Assembly: GCA_009785045.1 (NCBI GenBank) | Contig: WQXC01000002.1 | Location: forward strand, 1 to 35,226 | DNA length: 35,226 nt | Origin: Treponema sp. | Lineage (GTDB): Bacteria; Spirochaetota; Spirochaetia; Treponematales; Breznakiellaceae | Direction: 5' to 3' | Shown here: piece after piece, positions 21,942 to 29,579 of the stretch | Layout of the letters: every line of letters starts with the position of its first letter | Numbering within the stretch: position 1 is the first letter of the stretch | The notes under the pieces: model-generated | Told to the model about the DNA's origin: nothing | Seen by the model: only the letters and a program-made list of their open reading frames with translations | The model's database searches: none | Made by a program: the position numbers and the translations under genes

Positions 21942-24458
21942 TTATTTATCTTCATTTATTAAGGGAGCAAGTTCCCTTAAAACGGCATTAAACTCTGTCT
22001 CCAGCGCATTTAACTGCTCTTTAGAAACTAAGTTAACACCATTCATAAGCTGACGTTCTACCGCATCAGCGGCAGACTGCAGATTATTTTTTTCAATCTG
22101 GCCTGCGTTGCTTCTTAACGTATGGACCAGCCTGTGCGCTAACTTTACATCACCTGTATCCAGCGCATTTGTAATTTCTTCAAATTTATTACGGTTATTA
22201 TTTACAAAGTAAGATTCAAGCGATTTTTTAAACACTAAATCAGATTCAACCAAAAAATCGGCATCAGACAGACTGCCTGCTTTCTGTGAAACACCGGCTG
22301 TTTTAATCGGTTTTAAAAATTTTAAAAGACACTGCCACAGTTCCTGTGATGTAAACGGTTTGCCGATACAATCCTGCAAGCCGCTGTTTTTGTAAATCTG
22401 CCTTTCATCGAACATTACGTTAGAGGTCATGGCTATTATGGGAACTTTTGCATTAAGCCCGATTATTTTTTTGGAAGCATCAAGACCGTCCATTACAGGC
22501 ATATGCATATCCATAAAGACAAGATCAAACTGCTTTTCACCGCTTAACATCCGCCCCCGAACCATATCAAAGCCGATTTTGCCATTCCACGCCACAATCG
22601 TTTTAATACCTACTCTTGCAAGATGTTCGCTTATAACCTGTTGATTCATGGGATTATCTTCGCATAATAATATTTCTCCCTCAAAGGCAGGTTTTTCAAC
22701 ATCATTTAAGGTCATTATATTTCTGGGAGTATAATTTTCTGACTCATCCATTGTTTCGAATGTTAATTCAAAACTAAACTTGCTTCCAACTCCCGGAGAA
22801 CTTTCAACAAAAAGTTTTCCGCCCATCAAGTCCAGAATATTTTTTGTTATGGAAAGACCAAGTCCTGTGCCGCCGTATTGCCGTGTAGTGCTTGTTTCGG
22901 CCTGCGTAAATGGATCAAATATTTTAACAATTTGCTCATTTGTCATGCCAATACCGCTGTCACTAATTTCAAAATATATTGTGACAAACTTATCTGTTTT
23001 TGCCTTAATTTTCGCATAAACCTTGACAGTCCCGATATTAGTAAATTTAATCGCGTTTGTAAGCAGATTTATAAATACCTGGCGTAATCTTGTAGGATCC
23101 CCCATTGGTATCTTTCCCAAACAAGGTTCAGCATAAAAGTGCAGCTCTATACCCTTCTCCACTGCATTTGGCATAACCAGAATACGGCAGCTTGTAAATA
23201 AATCCTGCAGATCAAAAGGAATTTTTTCCAGTTCAATTTTTCCGGATTCAATTTTAGAAATATCCAGTACGTTATTAATAATCTGAAGCAGCCACTCGGT
23301 GTTTAATTTTATCTTATCCAAATAATCTTTTGTCCGCGGAGACACTTCATCATCCAGAGCCAGTTCAGAAAATCCCATTATACTGTTCATTGGCGTCCGT
23401 ATTTCATGGCTTACATTTGCAATAAAGACAGATTTTGCACGGTTTGCAGTTTCGGCATCGTTCATTGATTTTCGTAATGGTTTAATAAGTCCGGAAATAA
23501 ACATGTTAAATATAATAAATACAAAAGCCATTACCAAAAGCATTACAAGAAAAAGAGATGTCATGGTATTATTAAAATCACTTAAACGATTTGGCAGTAT
23601 AATTACTGAATACCATTCCAACAGGGGTATTGCTGCCATCGCTATTTTTCCCATAGATGAATTAAAAATTAATGTCTCGTCCGGTAAAATGTTTTTTGCA
23701 AGATTTAAAATACTAACATCGGTATCTGCAAGCTGGTCATCGATATTCTTTTTTTCCGCTACATATTCAACATTTTCAGCTCCGGTAATCTCTCCCATTG
23801 CATTAAAAAAATAAATAGTAACTCTGCCGTCGCTGTCCTTATAAACTGACGCTAAAAATGTTGAAAGATCAATTCCTGTACCAACCATACCAAGCGGCTT
23901 TCGGTTTTCATCAAAAACCGGCGCATTTATCCAGAGGTTTGTTACATTAAGATCGGGATTATAGTTAATGTTAAAATTGTACACTTCTGTCTGGTAAAGA
24001 GTCATGTGATACCAGTAATTCTCGGGGCTTACAGGATCAACAATGTAAGAAATATACTCATCTGAATAAAATATTTTATCAAGGTCATTAACCCAAAAAA
24101 CAGTTTTTGCAGTAAAAGCCTGACGATATGCGTCAATTTCTTCAAAAGCAAGTTTTCTTAATTCCGAATCGCCGGGATTTGCAAAATACCTTCTTATCAG
24201 CGGAGAATTTGCCATTTTTAATGCAATGGAAATTTCACTGTTTACGGACATTCCAAGCCTAAGACGTTCAATTTCCAGCATATTGGTTAGTTCACCGTCA
24301 TTGTTTGCTCCGATTATCTGCTGCATAGAAAAAATAAATAATATTCCGCCGCCAACAAGAATTATAAAAAATAGTATTGCGGAAAATATGATAAACTTTC
24401 TCATCAGAGGGATTTGATTTTTTTGCAAATTCCACATCCCGTACTTATTTTCCAACAT
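21942..24458 (-). CDS. Membrane hybrid histidine kinase with Cache sensor, receiver and Hpt domains
   Basis: 838 residues. Two transmembrane helices (about 20-44 and 298-323) flank an extracellular dCache-like sensor (about 55-290; W-I-N-A-P-V-F-D and G-M-V-G-T-G-I-D-L near 176-198 are typical). The HisKA domain has H351 in S-H-E-I-R-T-P-M-N. The HATPase (about 450-570) has N468 in L-L-T-N-A, D-S-G-I-G at 500-504 and G-T-G-L-G-L at 530-535. The receiver (595-715) has D650 and K700, and the Hpt domain (about 730-835) has H779 in V-H-T-L-R-S. No DNA-binding output is present and no partner regulator is next to it. An AAGGA site lies six bases before the ATG. The gene starts 14 bases after the second pstB-like stop and is followed closely by GH115, so it probably belongs to the phosphate operon; a PhoR-like role is only a guess. 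Confidence 0.88.
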   Translation of the reverse strand: MLENKYGMWNLQKNQIPLMRKFIIFSAILFFIILVGGGILFIFSMQQIIGANNDGELTNMLEIERLRLGMSVNSEISIALKMANSPLIRRYFANPGDSELRKLAFEEIDAYRQAFTAKTVFWVNDLDKIFYSDEYISYIVDPVSPENYWYHMTLYQTEVYNFNINYNPDLNVTNLWINAPVFDENRKPLGMVGTGIDLSTFLASVYKDSDGRVTIYFFNAMGEITGAENVEYVAEKKNIDDQLADTDVSILNLAKNILPDETLIFNSSMGKIAMAAIPLLEWYSVIILPNRLSDFNNTMTSLFLVMLLVMAFVFIIFNMFISGLIKPLRKSMNDAETANRAKSVFIANVSHEIRTPMNSIMGFSELALDDEVSPRTKDYLDKIKLNTEWLLQIINNVLDISKIESGKIELEKIPFDLQDLFTSCRILVMPNAVEKGIELHFYAEPCLGKIPMGDPTRLRQVFINLLTNAIKFTNIGTVKVYAKIKAKTDKFVTIYFEISDSGIGMTNEQIVKIFDPFTQAETSTTRQYGGTGLGLSITKNILDLMGGKLFVESSPGVGSKFSFELTFETMDESENYTPRNIMTLNDVEKPAFEGEILLCEDNPMNQQVISEHLARVGIKTIVAWNGKIGFDMVRGRMLSGEKQFDLVFMDMHMPVMDGLDASKKIIGLNAKVPIIAMTSNVMFDERQIYKNSGLQDCIGKPFTSQELWQCLLKFLKPIKTAGVSQKAGSLSDADFLVESDLVFKKSLESYFVNNNRNKFEEITNALDTGDVKLAHRLVHTLRSNAGQIEKNNLQSAADAVERQLMNGVNLVSKEQLNALETEFNAVLRELAPLINEDK

Positions 24459-24472
24459 TATATCCTTAATAG

Positions 24473-25234
24473 TTATCCGAATTTTCCGGAAATATAATCA
24501 CTTGTTCTTTTATCTTTTGGATTCATAAAAACTTCCGCTTTTGTACCTTCTTCCGTAAGGTGTCCCATCAGCATGAAGACTGCTCTATCACAAATTCGAC
24601 CTGCCTGCTGCACATTGTGCGGAGCGATTACAATTGTAAATTGTTCTTTAAGCTGAATTAAGGATTCTTCTATTTTTGCAGTTGATATTGGATCAAGACC
24701 GGAACATGCTCTGTCAATTAGAATTACTTCAGGCTGTAATGCCAGCACACGGGCAATACACATACGCTGCTGCTGACCGCCTGACAGGCTCATTCCGGAA
24801 ATTGAAAGCCTGTCTTTTACTTCATCCCAAAGTGCGGCTTTTTTTAAAGAGTCTTCAACGATATCCGCAAGATCACTTTTGCTTTTTCCTCCGATCAAGC
24901 GCGGACCATAAGCAATATTTTCAAAAATAGAAATAGGAAGAGGTGTTGGCACTTCAAAGACCATTCCTACTTTCCGGCGAAGTTCTGTAACGTTGATATC
25001 CTCGGCATGGATATTTTGACCGTCCAAAAGTATTTCGCCGTTCATCCATGCGCCGGGATTTAAGTCGCAAAGCCTGTTAAGCGAACGCAGCAAAGTTGTA
25101 ATACCGCTGTTTGCAGGTCCAAAAATAGCCATTATTTTATTTGCAGGAATTTTTAAGTTTAGATCGTGGATAACCTGCTTTTTATCGTAATAAACATTTA
25201 TGTTATTTAAAACAATCTTATATTGTTGATCCAT
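24473..25234 (-). CDS. PstB-like ABC ATPase with degenerate catalytic motifs
   Basis: 253 residues, normal PstB length and PstB-like throughout (C-S-G-L-D-P, P-H-N-V-Q-Q, and the final D-Y-I-S-G-K-F-G). Key residues are altered. The Walker A reads G-P-A-N-S-G-I45-T-T, with Ile in place of the essential Lys. The Q-loop Gln is Glu94 (M-V-F-E), and the Walker B catalytic Glu is Arg175 (L-I-D-R). The signature L-S-G-G-Q (150-154) and switch H206 are intact. I checked the codons: ATT for Ile45 and AGA for Arg175. The frame is uninterrupted and tightly packed (three bases after pstA, 14 before the kinase), so this is not decay into a pseudogene. It most likely pairs with the other PstB-like protein (27786-28577) as the non-catalytic half of a heterodimer. 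Confidence 0.88.
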   Translation of the reverse strand: MDQQYKIVLNNINVYYDKKQVIHDLNLKIPANKIMAIFGPANSGITTLLRSLNRLCDLNPGAWMNGEILLDGQNIHAEDINVTELRRKVGMVFEVPTPLPISIFENIAYGPRLIGGKSKSDLADIVEDSLKKAALWDEVKDRLSISGMSLSGGQQQRMCIARVLALQPEVILIDRACSGLDPISTAKIEESLIQLKEQFTIVIAPHNVQQAGRICDRAVFMLMGHLTEEGTKAEVFMNPKDKRTSDYISGKFG

Positions 25235-25237
25235 GCT

Positions 25238-26122
25238 CTACCTCTTTAAAGATTTAGCAATAAACCTGTTTACCAGCGTATTTGCAACAACGTTTATCAG
25301 CAAAATAAGAATTATTAAAAGCGCTGCCGTACCATATGCGTTTTCCATCGATATACCTTCCGATGCCAAAATAAAAAAGTGAACCGCCATTGTTCTTGTC
25401 GAAGAAAAAATTGAATTCGGCATACGTAATACAAAACCTGCAGTAAGATAAACTGCGGCAGCTTCGGCGACACAGCGGCCAACGCTTAAAATAACGCCGT
25501 TTACAATGCCAAGAAGAGCCGATGGGAAAACAACCCTGCTTATTGTCTGCCATTTTGTCGCACCCAAAGAAAAACTTACTTCGCGGTAGATTTTTGGAAC
25601 AGCAAGAATTGCTTCTTCTGATGTGCGAATAACTGTTGGCAGAATCATAATAGCCAGCGTTAATCCGCCCGATAAAATTGACCACCCCAAATTAAGAATT
25701 ATTACAAAGAAAATAAAACCAAAAAGTCCGTATACGATGGAAGGTATCCCTGCCAAAGATTCTGCGCTAAAACGGATAATACGGGTTACGAAAGTTTCTT
25801 TCGTATATTCTGCAAGATAAAAAGCAGTTCCTATGCCAAATGGAATTACCAAAATGATGGCAAGACCGGTCACCATAAAAGTACCAACTATCGTAGATGA
25901 AATACCGCCTTCACGTCCCATGCTTCGCGGAATTTCCGTTAAAAATTGAAAATTGATTACAGGAAGACCCCTGAATAAAATATAAAAAATAATAAATAAT
26001 AAAAGCCCGATAATAGAAAGGGCGATTGTCCAAATTAAAATTTTTACTATCTTTTCGCCTTGAGCAGGCTTAATTTTTAACACCGTTTTTATTTTTAATA
26101 ACAGGTTTAATATTGATTTCAT
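25238..26122 (-). CDS. pstA: Phosphate ABC transporter permease PstA
   Basis: 294 residues with about six transmembrane helices. The EAA loop (E-V-S-F-S-L-G-A-T-K-W-Q-T-I) and the S-V-G-R-C-V-A-E-A-A segment are typical of PstA. The N-terminal cytoplasmic extension of about 25 residues is rich in lysine. Its ATG overlaps the pstC stop by one base (TAATG), and the degenerate pstB-like gene follows after three bases. With PstC it forms the membrane channel for phosphate. Confidence 0.9.
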   Translation of the reverse strand: MKSILNLLLKIKTVLKIKPAQGEKIVKILIWTIALSIIGLLLFIIFYILFRGLPVINFQFLTEIPRSMGREGGISSTIVGTFMVTGLAIILVIPFGIGTAFYLAEYTKETFVTRIIRFSAESLAGIPSIVYGLFGFIFFVIILNLGWSILSGGLTLAIMILPTVIRTSEEAILAVPKIYREVSFSLGATKWQTISRVVFPSALLGIVNGVILSVGRCVAEAAAVYLTAGFVLRMPNSIFSSTRTMAVHFFILASEGISMENAYGTAALLIILILLINVVANTLVNRFIAKSLKR

Positions 26123-26979
26123 TATCTCTTCCGTGTTATATACTGAGCGAATGAATTCAACAGCATGATTGAAACAAACAATACAATACCTGTTGCAAAT
26201 AGCGCCTGCTGGTGCTCGCCGGATGCGTAGCCCATTTCGATCCCGATATTTGTAGTAAGAGTTCTTACAGGATCTAAAATACTTTCGGGAAGCGCAACCG
26301 CGTTACCCAAAACCATAATTACCGCCATCGTTTCACCGACAGCGCGTCCAATGCCAAGGATTACCGCAGCCACAATTCCGGATTTTGCCGCCGGCAGCAT
26401 AACCGAAGAAATTGTCTGCCAATGCGTTAAACCCAAAGCAAGAGCGCCTTCCTTGTACTGCTTTGGCAGCGCTAAAATCGATACTTCCGAAATACTGATG
26501 ATAGTCGGCAAAATCATAATTCCAAGGATTATTGAACCTGTTAAAATGCTTAACCCCGGTCCGCCCAGGTAATTACGAACAGCAGGAACAACAAATACTA
26601 AACCTAAAAATCCATAAACTACAGAAGGAATACCTGCCAGAAGCTGTATTGCAGGCCTGAAAATATTACTCATTATTGGAGGAGCAAACTCGGCAAGAAA
26701 AACGCTGCAGCAAATTCCGACAGGAACACCAATAATAACAGCGCCGATAGTGACCGTTAAAGTACCGATAATCATGGGGAAGATTCCAAATAATCCCCTT
26801 GACGGCGCCCATTCCATTCCGAAAATAAAATTGATAATACCAACCTGCGCAATAATCGGAGCGCCTCTTATAATGATAAAAACCGTAATTAATACAAGCA
26901 CAGATATTGATGACAGGGCAAGAACAAAAAAGATGTTTCTGGAAAGATTCTCTTTAAACTTTTTAATCAATTTTGTCAT
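26122..26979 (-). CDS. pstC: Phosphate ABC transporter permease PstC
   Basis: 285 residues with about six transmembrane helices and the PstC motifs G-I-F-P-M-I-I-G-T, L-L-A-G-I-P-S-V-V-Y-G and the EAA loop E-G-A-L-A-L-G-L-T-H-W-Q-T-I. The R-A-V-G-E-T-M-A segment is diagnostic of PstC. It starts 15 bases after pstS and overlaps pstA by one base. Together with PstA it forms the asymmetric transmembrane part of the transporter. Confidence 0.92.
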   Translation of the reverse strand: MTKLIKKFKENLSRNIFFVLALSSISVLVLITVFIIIRGAPIIAQVGIINFIFGMEWAPSRGLFGIFPMIIGTLTVTIGAVIIGVPVGICCSVFLAEFAPPIMSNIFRPAIQLLAGIPSVVYGFLGLVFVVPAVRNYLGGPGLSILTGSIILGIMILPTIISISEVSILALPKQYKEGALALGLTHWQTISSVMLPAAKSGIVAAVILGIGRAVGETMAVIMVLGNAVALPESILDPVRTLTTNIGIEMGYASGEHQQALFATGIVLFVSIMLLNSFAQYITRKR

Positions 26980-26994
26980 ATACTATTTACCATT

Positions 26995-27789
26995 TTAAGG
27001 TATAAGCCCCTCTTGTGTCATCAGTTCTTTTCCATGCGGAGAAAGAATAAATTCAATAAACTCCATTGCAAGCCCCGTAGGCGGTATTGACTTTGACACA
27101 AATAAAAACGGTCTAAAAAGGCTGTAGCTGCGATTCATGACATTTTCACTTGAAGCCTCTATGCCTTCCAGACTTACGGCTTTTACTGTCTTATCAACAA
27201 GCCCCAGGGATATAAACCCGATTGAATTAGGATCGCCTGCAACAAGCTGCCTTACAGCGCCGTTGGAATTCTGAACAATTGCCCTGGGGGTTATTCTGAG
27301 CGCCGAAGAACCGGTTCCCATTACCATTTCTTCAAAAGCGCTTCTGGTTCCCGAACCTTCTTCCCGCGCTATGATATGTATCCTTGCCTGCCTGCCGCCG
27401 AGCTGGCTCCAGTCAGTTATATTTGCCGCATAAATATCACGCACCTGCTCAAGCGTTAAATCGTTTACAGGATTGTTTGGATTAACTATTACTGCAAGAC
27501 CGTCTTTTGCAATTTCTACAGACCAAAGGTCTTCTTCTGTTCTTTTAAGCCAGCGTGACGACATGCCAATATCTGCGGCGCCCGATTCGGCGGCAGTAAT
27601 GCCGGCAGAGGAACCGCCGCCCTGAATATCAATACCGCTGCCGGGAAACATCAATTCAAATTCTTCCGCCAGAAGTTCGACATACGGCTGCACAGAAGTG
27701 GAACCTGCAACAACAAGATTTGCAGCAGATCTCCCGCCGCAAGAAATAACCGCCAAAGAAATTAACAATAGCAAAAATATTTTTTTCAT
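26995..27789 (-). CDS. pstS: Phosphate-binding lipoprotein PstS
   Basis: 264 residues. A lipoprotein signal ends in V-I-S-C-G (Cys at 17). The mature protein has the PstS phosphate-binding segments: G-S-T-S-V-Q-P at the first lobe, G-G-G-S-S-A-G and R-E-E-G-S-G-T-R in the second lobe. It captures phosphate outside the cytoplasmic membrane. Its ATG overlaps the stop of the upstream pstB-like gene by four bases, so the order here is ATPase first, binding protein second, unlike the usual pstSCAB order. Confidence 0.93.
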   Translation of the reverse strand: MKKIFLLLLISLAVISCGGRSAANLVVAGSTSVQPYVELLAEEFELMFPGSGIDIQGGGSSAGITAAESGAADIGMSSRWLKRTEEDLWSVEIAKDGLAVIVNPNNPVNDLTLEQVRDIYAANITDWSQLGGRQARIHIIAREEGSGTRSAFEEMVMGTGSSALRITPRAIVQNSNGAVRQLVAGDPNSIGFISLGLVDKTVKAVSLEGIEASSENVMNRSYSLFRPFLFVSKSIPPTGLAMEFIEFILSPHGKELMTQEGLIP

Positions 27790-28577
27790 CCGAACCTGCC
27801 GGTTATATAATCTTCTGTACGTTTATCTTTTGGTTTAATAAACATCTCGCGTGTTGGACCGTATTCAACCAGTTTTCCCACTCTGTCATCACCAATCATT
27901 AAAAACGCAGACATACCGGAAACACGCATCGCCTGTTCCATGTTATGTGTCACAATAACAATCGTATATTTTTTAACCAAATCCAGCATTAGTTCTTCGA
28001 TCTTCATTGTAGATTCAGGATCAAGAGCGCTGCATGATTCATCCATTAAAATGACATCCGGCTCTATCGCAATAGCGCGCGCTATACACAATCTTTGCTG
28101 TTCACCGGCTGTTAAATCCAGACCAGGTTTTTTTAACTTATCTTTTACATCGTCCCAAAGCGCAACCTGCGACAAACTGCGTTCTACGATATCATTCAAT
28201 ATTTGTGTACGTCTGATTCCATGCTGCCTGGGGCCGATGGCAATATTGTCATAAATACTTTTAGGAAACACATTAGGACGCTGAAAAACCATACCAACTC
28301 TTTTCCTGAGCGAAACAACGTCTGTAGCAGCGTCAAAAATGGAAAGATCATCCAGAAAAACACTGCCATCAACCCTGACACTGGGAATTAAATCGTTCAT
28401 GCGGTTAAAAACACGCAATAAAGTTGATTTTCCGCAGCCGGAAGGACCTATAATTGCGGTTATGGTACGATCGTAGATATCCATCGTTATATCGCCCAGC
28501 GCATGAAAAGAGCCGTAATAGAGGTTTAATGCGTCTGTCTTTAGCTTAACGCCTTTTTCCATTGTATTGGTTGTCAT
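27786..28577 (-). CDS. pstB: Phosphate ABC transporter ATPase PstB (catalytic motifs intact, signature altered)
   Basis: 263 residues. Walker A G-P-S-G-C-G-K50-S-T, Q-loop Q99, Walker B D179-E180 and switch H211 are intact and PstB-like. The signature, normally L-S-G-G-Q, is L-T-A-G-E-Q (155-160); I confirmed this at codon level. In an ABC dimer the Walker motifs of one subunit face the signature of the other. This protein's good Walker site would face the intact signature of the second PstB-like protein, while its altered signature would face that protein's broken Walker site. It is the first gene of the operon. A second in-frame ATG is at codon 6, and neither has a strong ribosome site; I keep the first. 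Confidence 0.9.
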   Translation of the reverse strand: MTTNTMEKGVKLKTDALNLYYGSFHALGDITMDIYDRTITAIIGPSGCGKSTLLRVFNRMNDLIPSVRVDGSVFLDDLSIFDAATDVVSLRKRVGMVFQRPNVFPKSIYDNIAIGPRQHGIRRTQILNDIVERSLSQVALWDDVKDKLKKPGLDLTAGEQQRLCIARAIAIEPDVILMDESCSALDPESTMKIEELMLDLVKKYTIVIVTHNMEQAMRVSGMSAFLMIGDDRVGKLVEYGPTREMFIKPKDKRTEDYITGRFG

Positions 28578-28697
28578 TCTGCCAACTCTATGTATATAGT
28601 ATACTTTTTTTAAGATGGTTTAAAGGGGGATTTAAGGAAATAATAGGAAGAAATAGATGACAAAATCGCGTTAATTTTTTATTGTTAAGGTATGTCA
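28578..28697. promoter_or_regulatory. Divergent control region between the phosphate operon and the MBL-fold gene
   Basis: This AT-rich interval must hold promoters for both directions. For the minus-strand phosphate operon, TATACT (28598-28603) is a plausible -10 box about 20 bases before the ATG, but no good -35 hexamer is spaced from it, as is common for activator-dependent (PhoB-type) promoters. I could not identify a clear Pho-box repeat. For the plus strand no convincing pair is seen. Confidence 0.3.
28687..28690 (+). promoter_or_regulatory. Ribosome binding site selecting the second ATG of the MBL-fold gene
   Basis: AAGG (part of TTAAGG) lies one base before the first ATG (28692) but seven bases before the second (28698). 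The spacing favours 28698. Confidence 0.55.
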
Positions 28698-29555
28698 ATG
28701 CACAAATATGCAAATTGTATAGCGCACAATTCCAGTGAAGGCCAGCTTTTGATTGGGAATGAACAAACAGCTCTCATAGACTGCGGTATGGCTTTTTGCG
28801 CAGATAAAACCATAAAGAACATACAAAACGCTTTGGGCGAAAGACCGCTGGATTATATCTTTTTGACACACACCCATTATGATCATATCGGAGCGCTTCC
28901 GTTTATCAAAAAAGAATGGCCCTGTGCTCATGTAGTAACATCAGAGGCAGGAGCAGCCGTGCTTTTAAAAGACACACCCCGCAGAGTTATCCGCGAGCTG
29001 ACGATAAATGCCGCAAGAGTGCATGGAGGCACACAAAATTTTACGTATAGCGACGATGTATTTAAAGCAGATATAATTGTAAAAGATGGAGAAACAATTC
29101 CGCTGGGAGAACTTACAGTCGAGATAATGGAAACCCCAGGGCACACACGGGATTCCCTTTGTTTTTTCATACCGGAAATGGAACTGCTTATTCTTAACGA
29201 GACACCCGGTGTTTTGATGCCGGACGGTTTTATGTATCCATGCTATCTGACAAGTTTTGATGATACGATGCGCTCCATAGAAAAATGCCGCAGTAAACCC
29301 TACAAGCTTTTATCATTACCGCACAGAGGAATTGCAAACCAGGAAGATACAGACGAATACTTTAAAAAGTCATTATCTGTAAATACAGCCTGCAGGGATT
29401 TTATTTTTGAAATGAAAGAGAACAATTACAGCGAAGATAAAATGCTCGATCTTTTCTATCAAAAATACGGCAGCGAAACCCTGCTTACATACCAGCCAAA
29501 AAAGGCATTTATCGCAAATGCCCGCGCCACCATAACCTGTACTTTGAGAAACTAA
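28698..29555 (+). CDS. Metallo-beta-lactamase-fold hydrolase
   Basis: About 285 residues from the ATG at 28698, chosen by ribosome-site spacing over the ATG at 28692. Metal ligands are visible: H58-T-H60-Y-D62-H63, H149 in T-P-G-H-T, and H209 in L-P-H-R-G. The position that usually carries the bridging Asp appears to be Glu168 (L-N-E-T-P-G). The layout resembles glyoxalase II-like and general MBL-fold thioester or phosphodiester hydrolases. No signal peptide is present, so it is cytoplasmic. It is transcribed away from the phosphate operon and convergently toward a chemoreceptor gene, with no operon partner to suggest a substrate. Confidence 0.82.
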   Translation: MHKYANCIAHNSSEGQLLIGNEQTALIDCGMAFCADKTIKNIQNALGERPLDYIFLTHTHYDHIGALPFIKKEWPCAHVVTSEAGAAVLLKDTPRRVIRELTINAARVHGGTQNFTYSDDVFKADIIVKDGETIPLGELTVEIMETPGHTRDSLCFFIPEMELLILNETPGVLMPDGFMYPCYLTSFDDTMRSIEKCRSKPYKLLSLPHRGIANQEDTDEYFKKSLSVNTACRDFIFEMKENNYSEDKMLDLFYQKYGSETLLTYQPKKAFIANARATITCTLRN

Positions 29556-29579
29556 TCTATTCTGCTCTGCACATTATAA

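Noticed and set aside
21926..21955. Ten-residue N-terminal extension of GH115
   Set aside because: It overlaps the end of the kinase gene and lacks a ribosome site, while AAGGAAA precedes the next ATG.
24473..25234. Second pstB-like gene as a pseudogene
   Set aside because: The frame is intact, full length, tightly packed in the operon and keeps the signature and H-loop; the substitutions are specific to one ATP site rather than scattered decay.
29556..29579. Terminator between the convergent MBL-fold and chemoreceptor genes
   Set aside because: The 24-base gap has no stem-loop followed by a T run. No convincing intrinsic terminator was found in any of the other gaps either.
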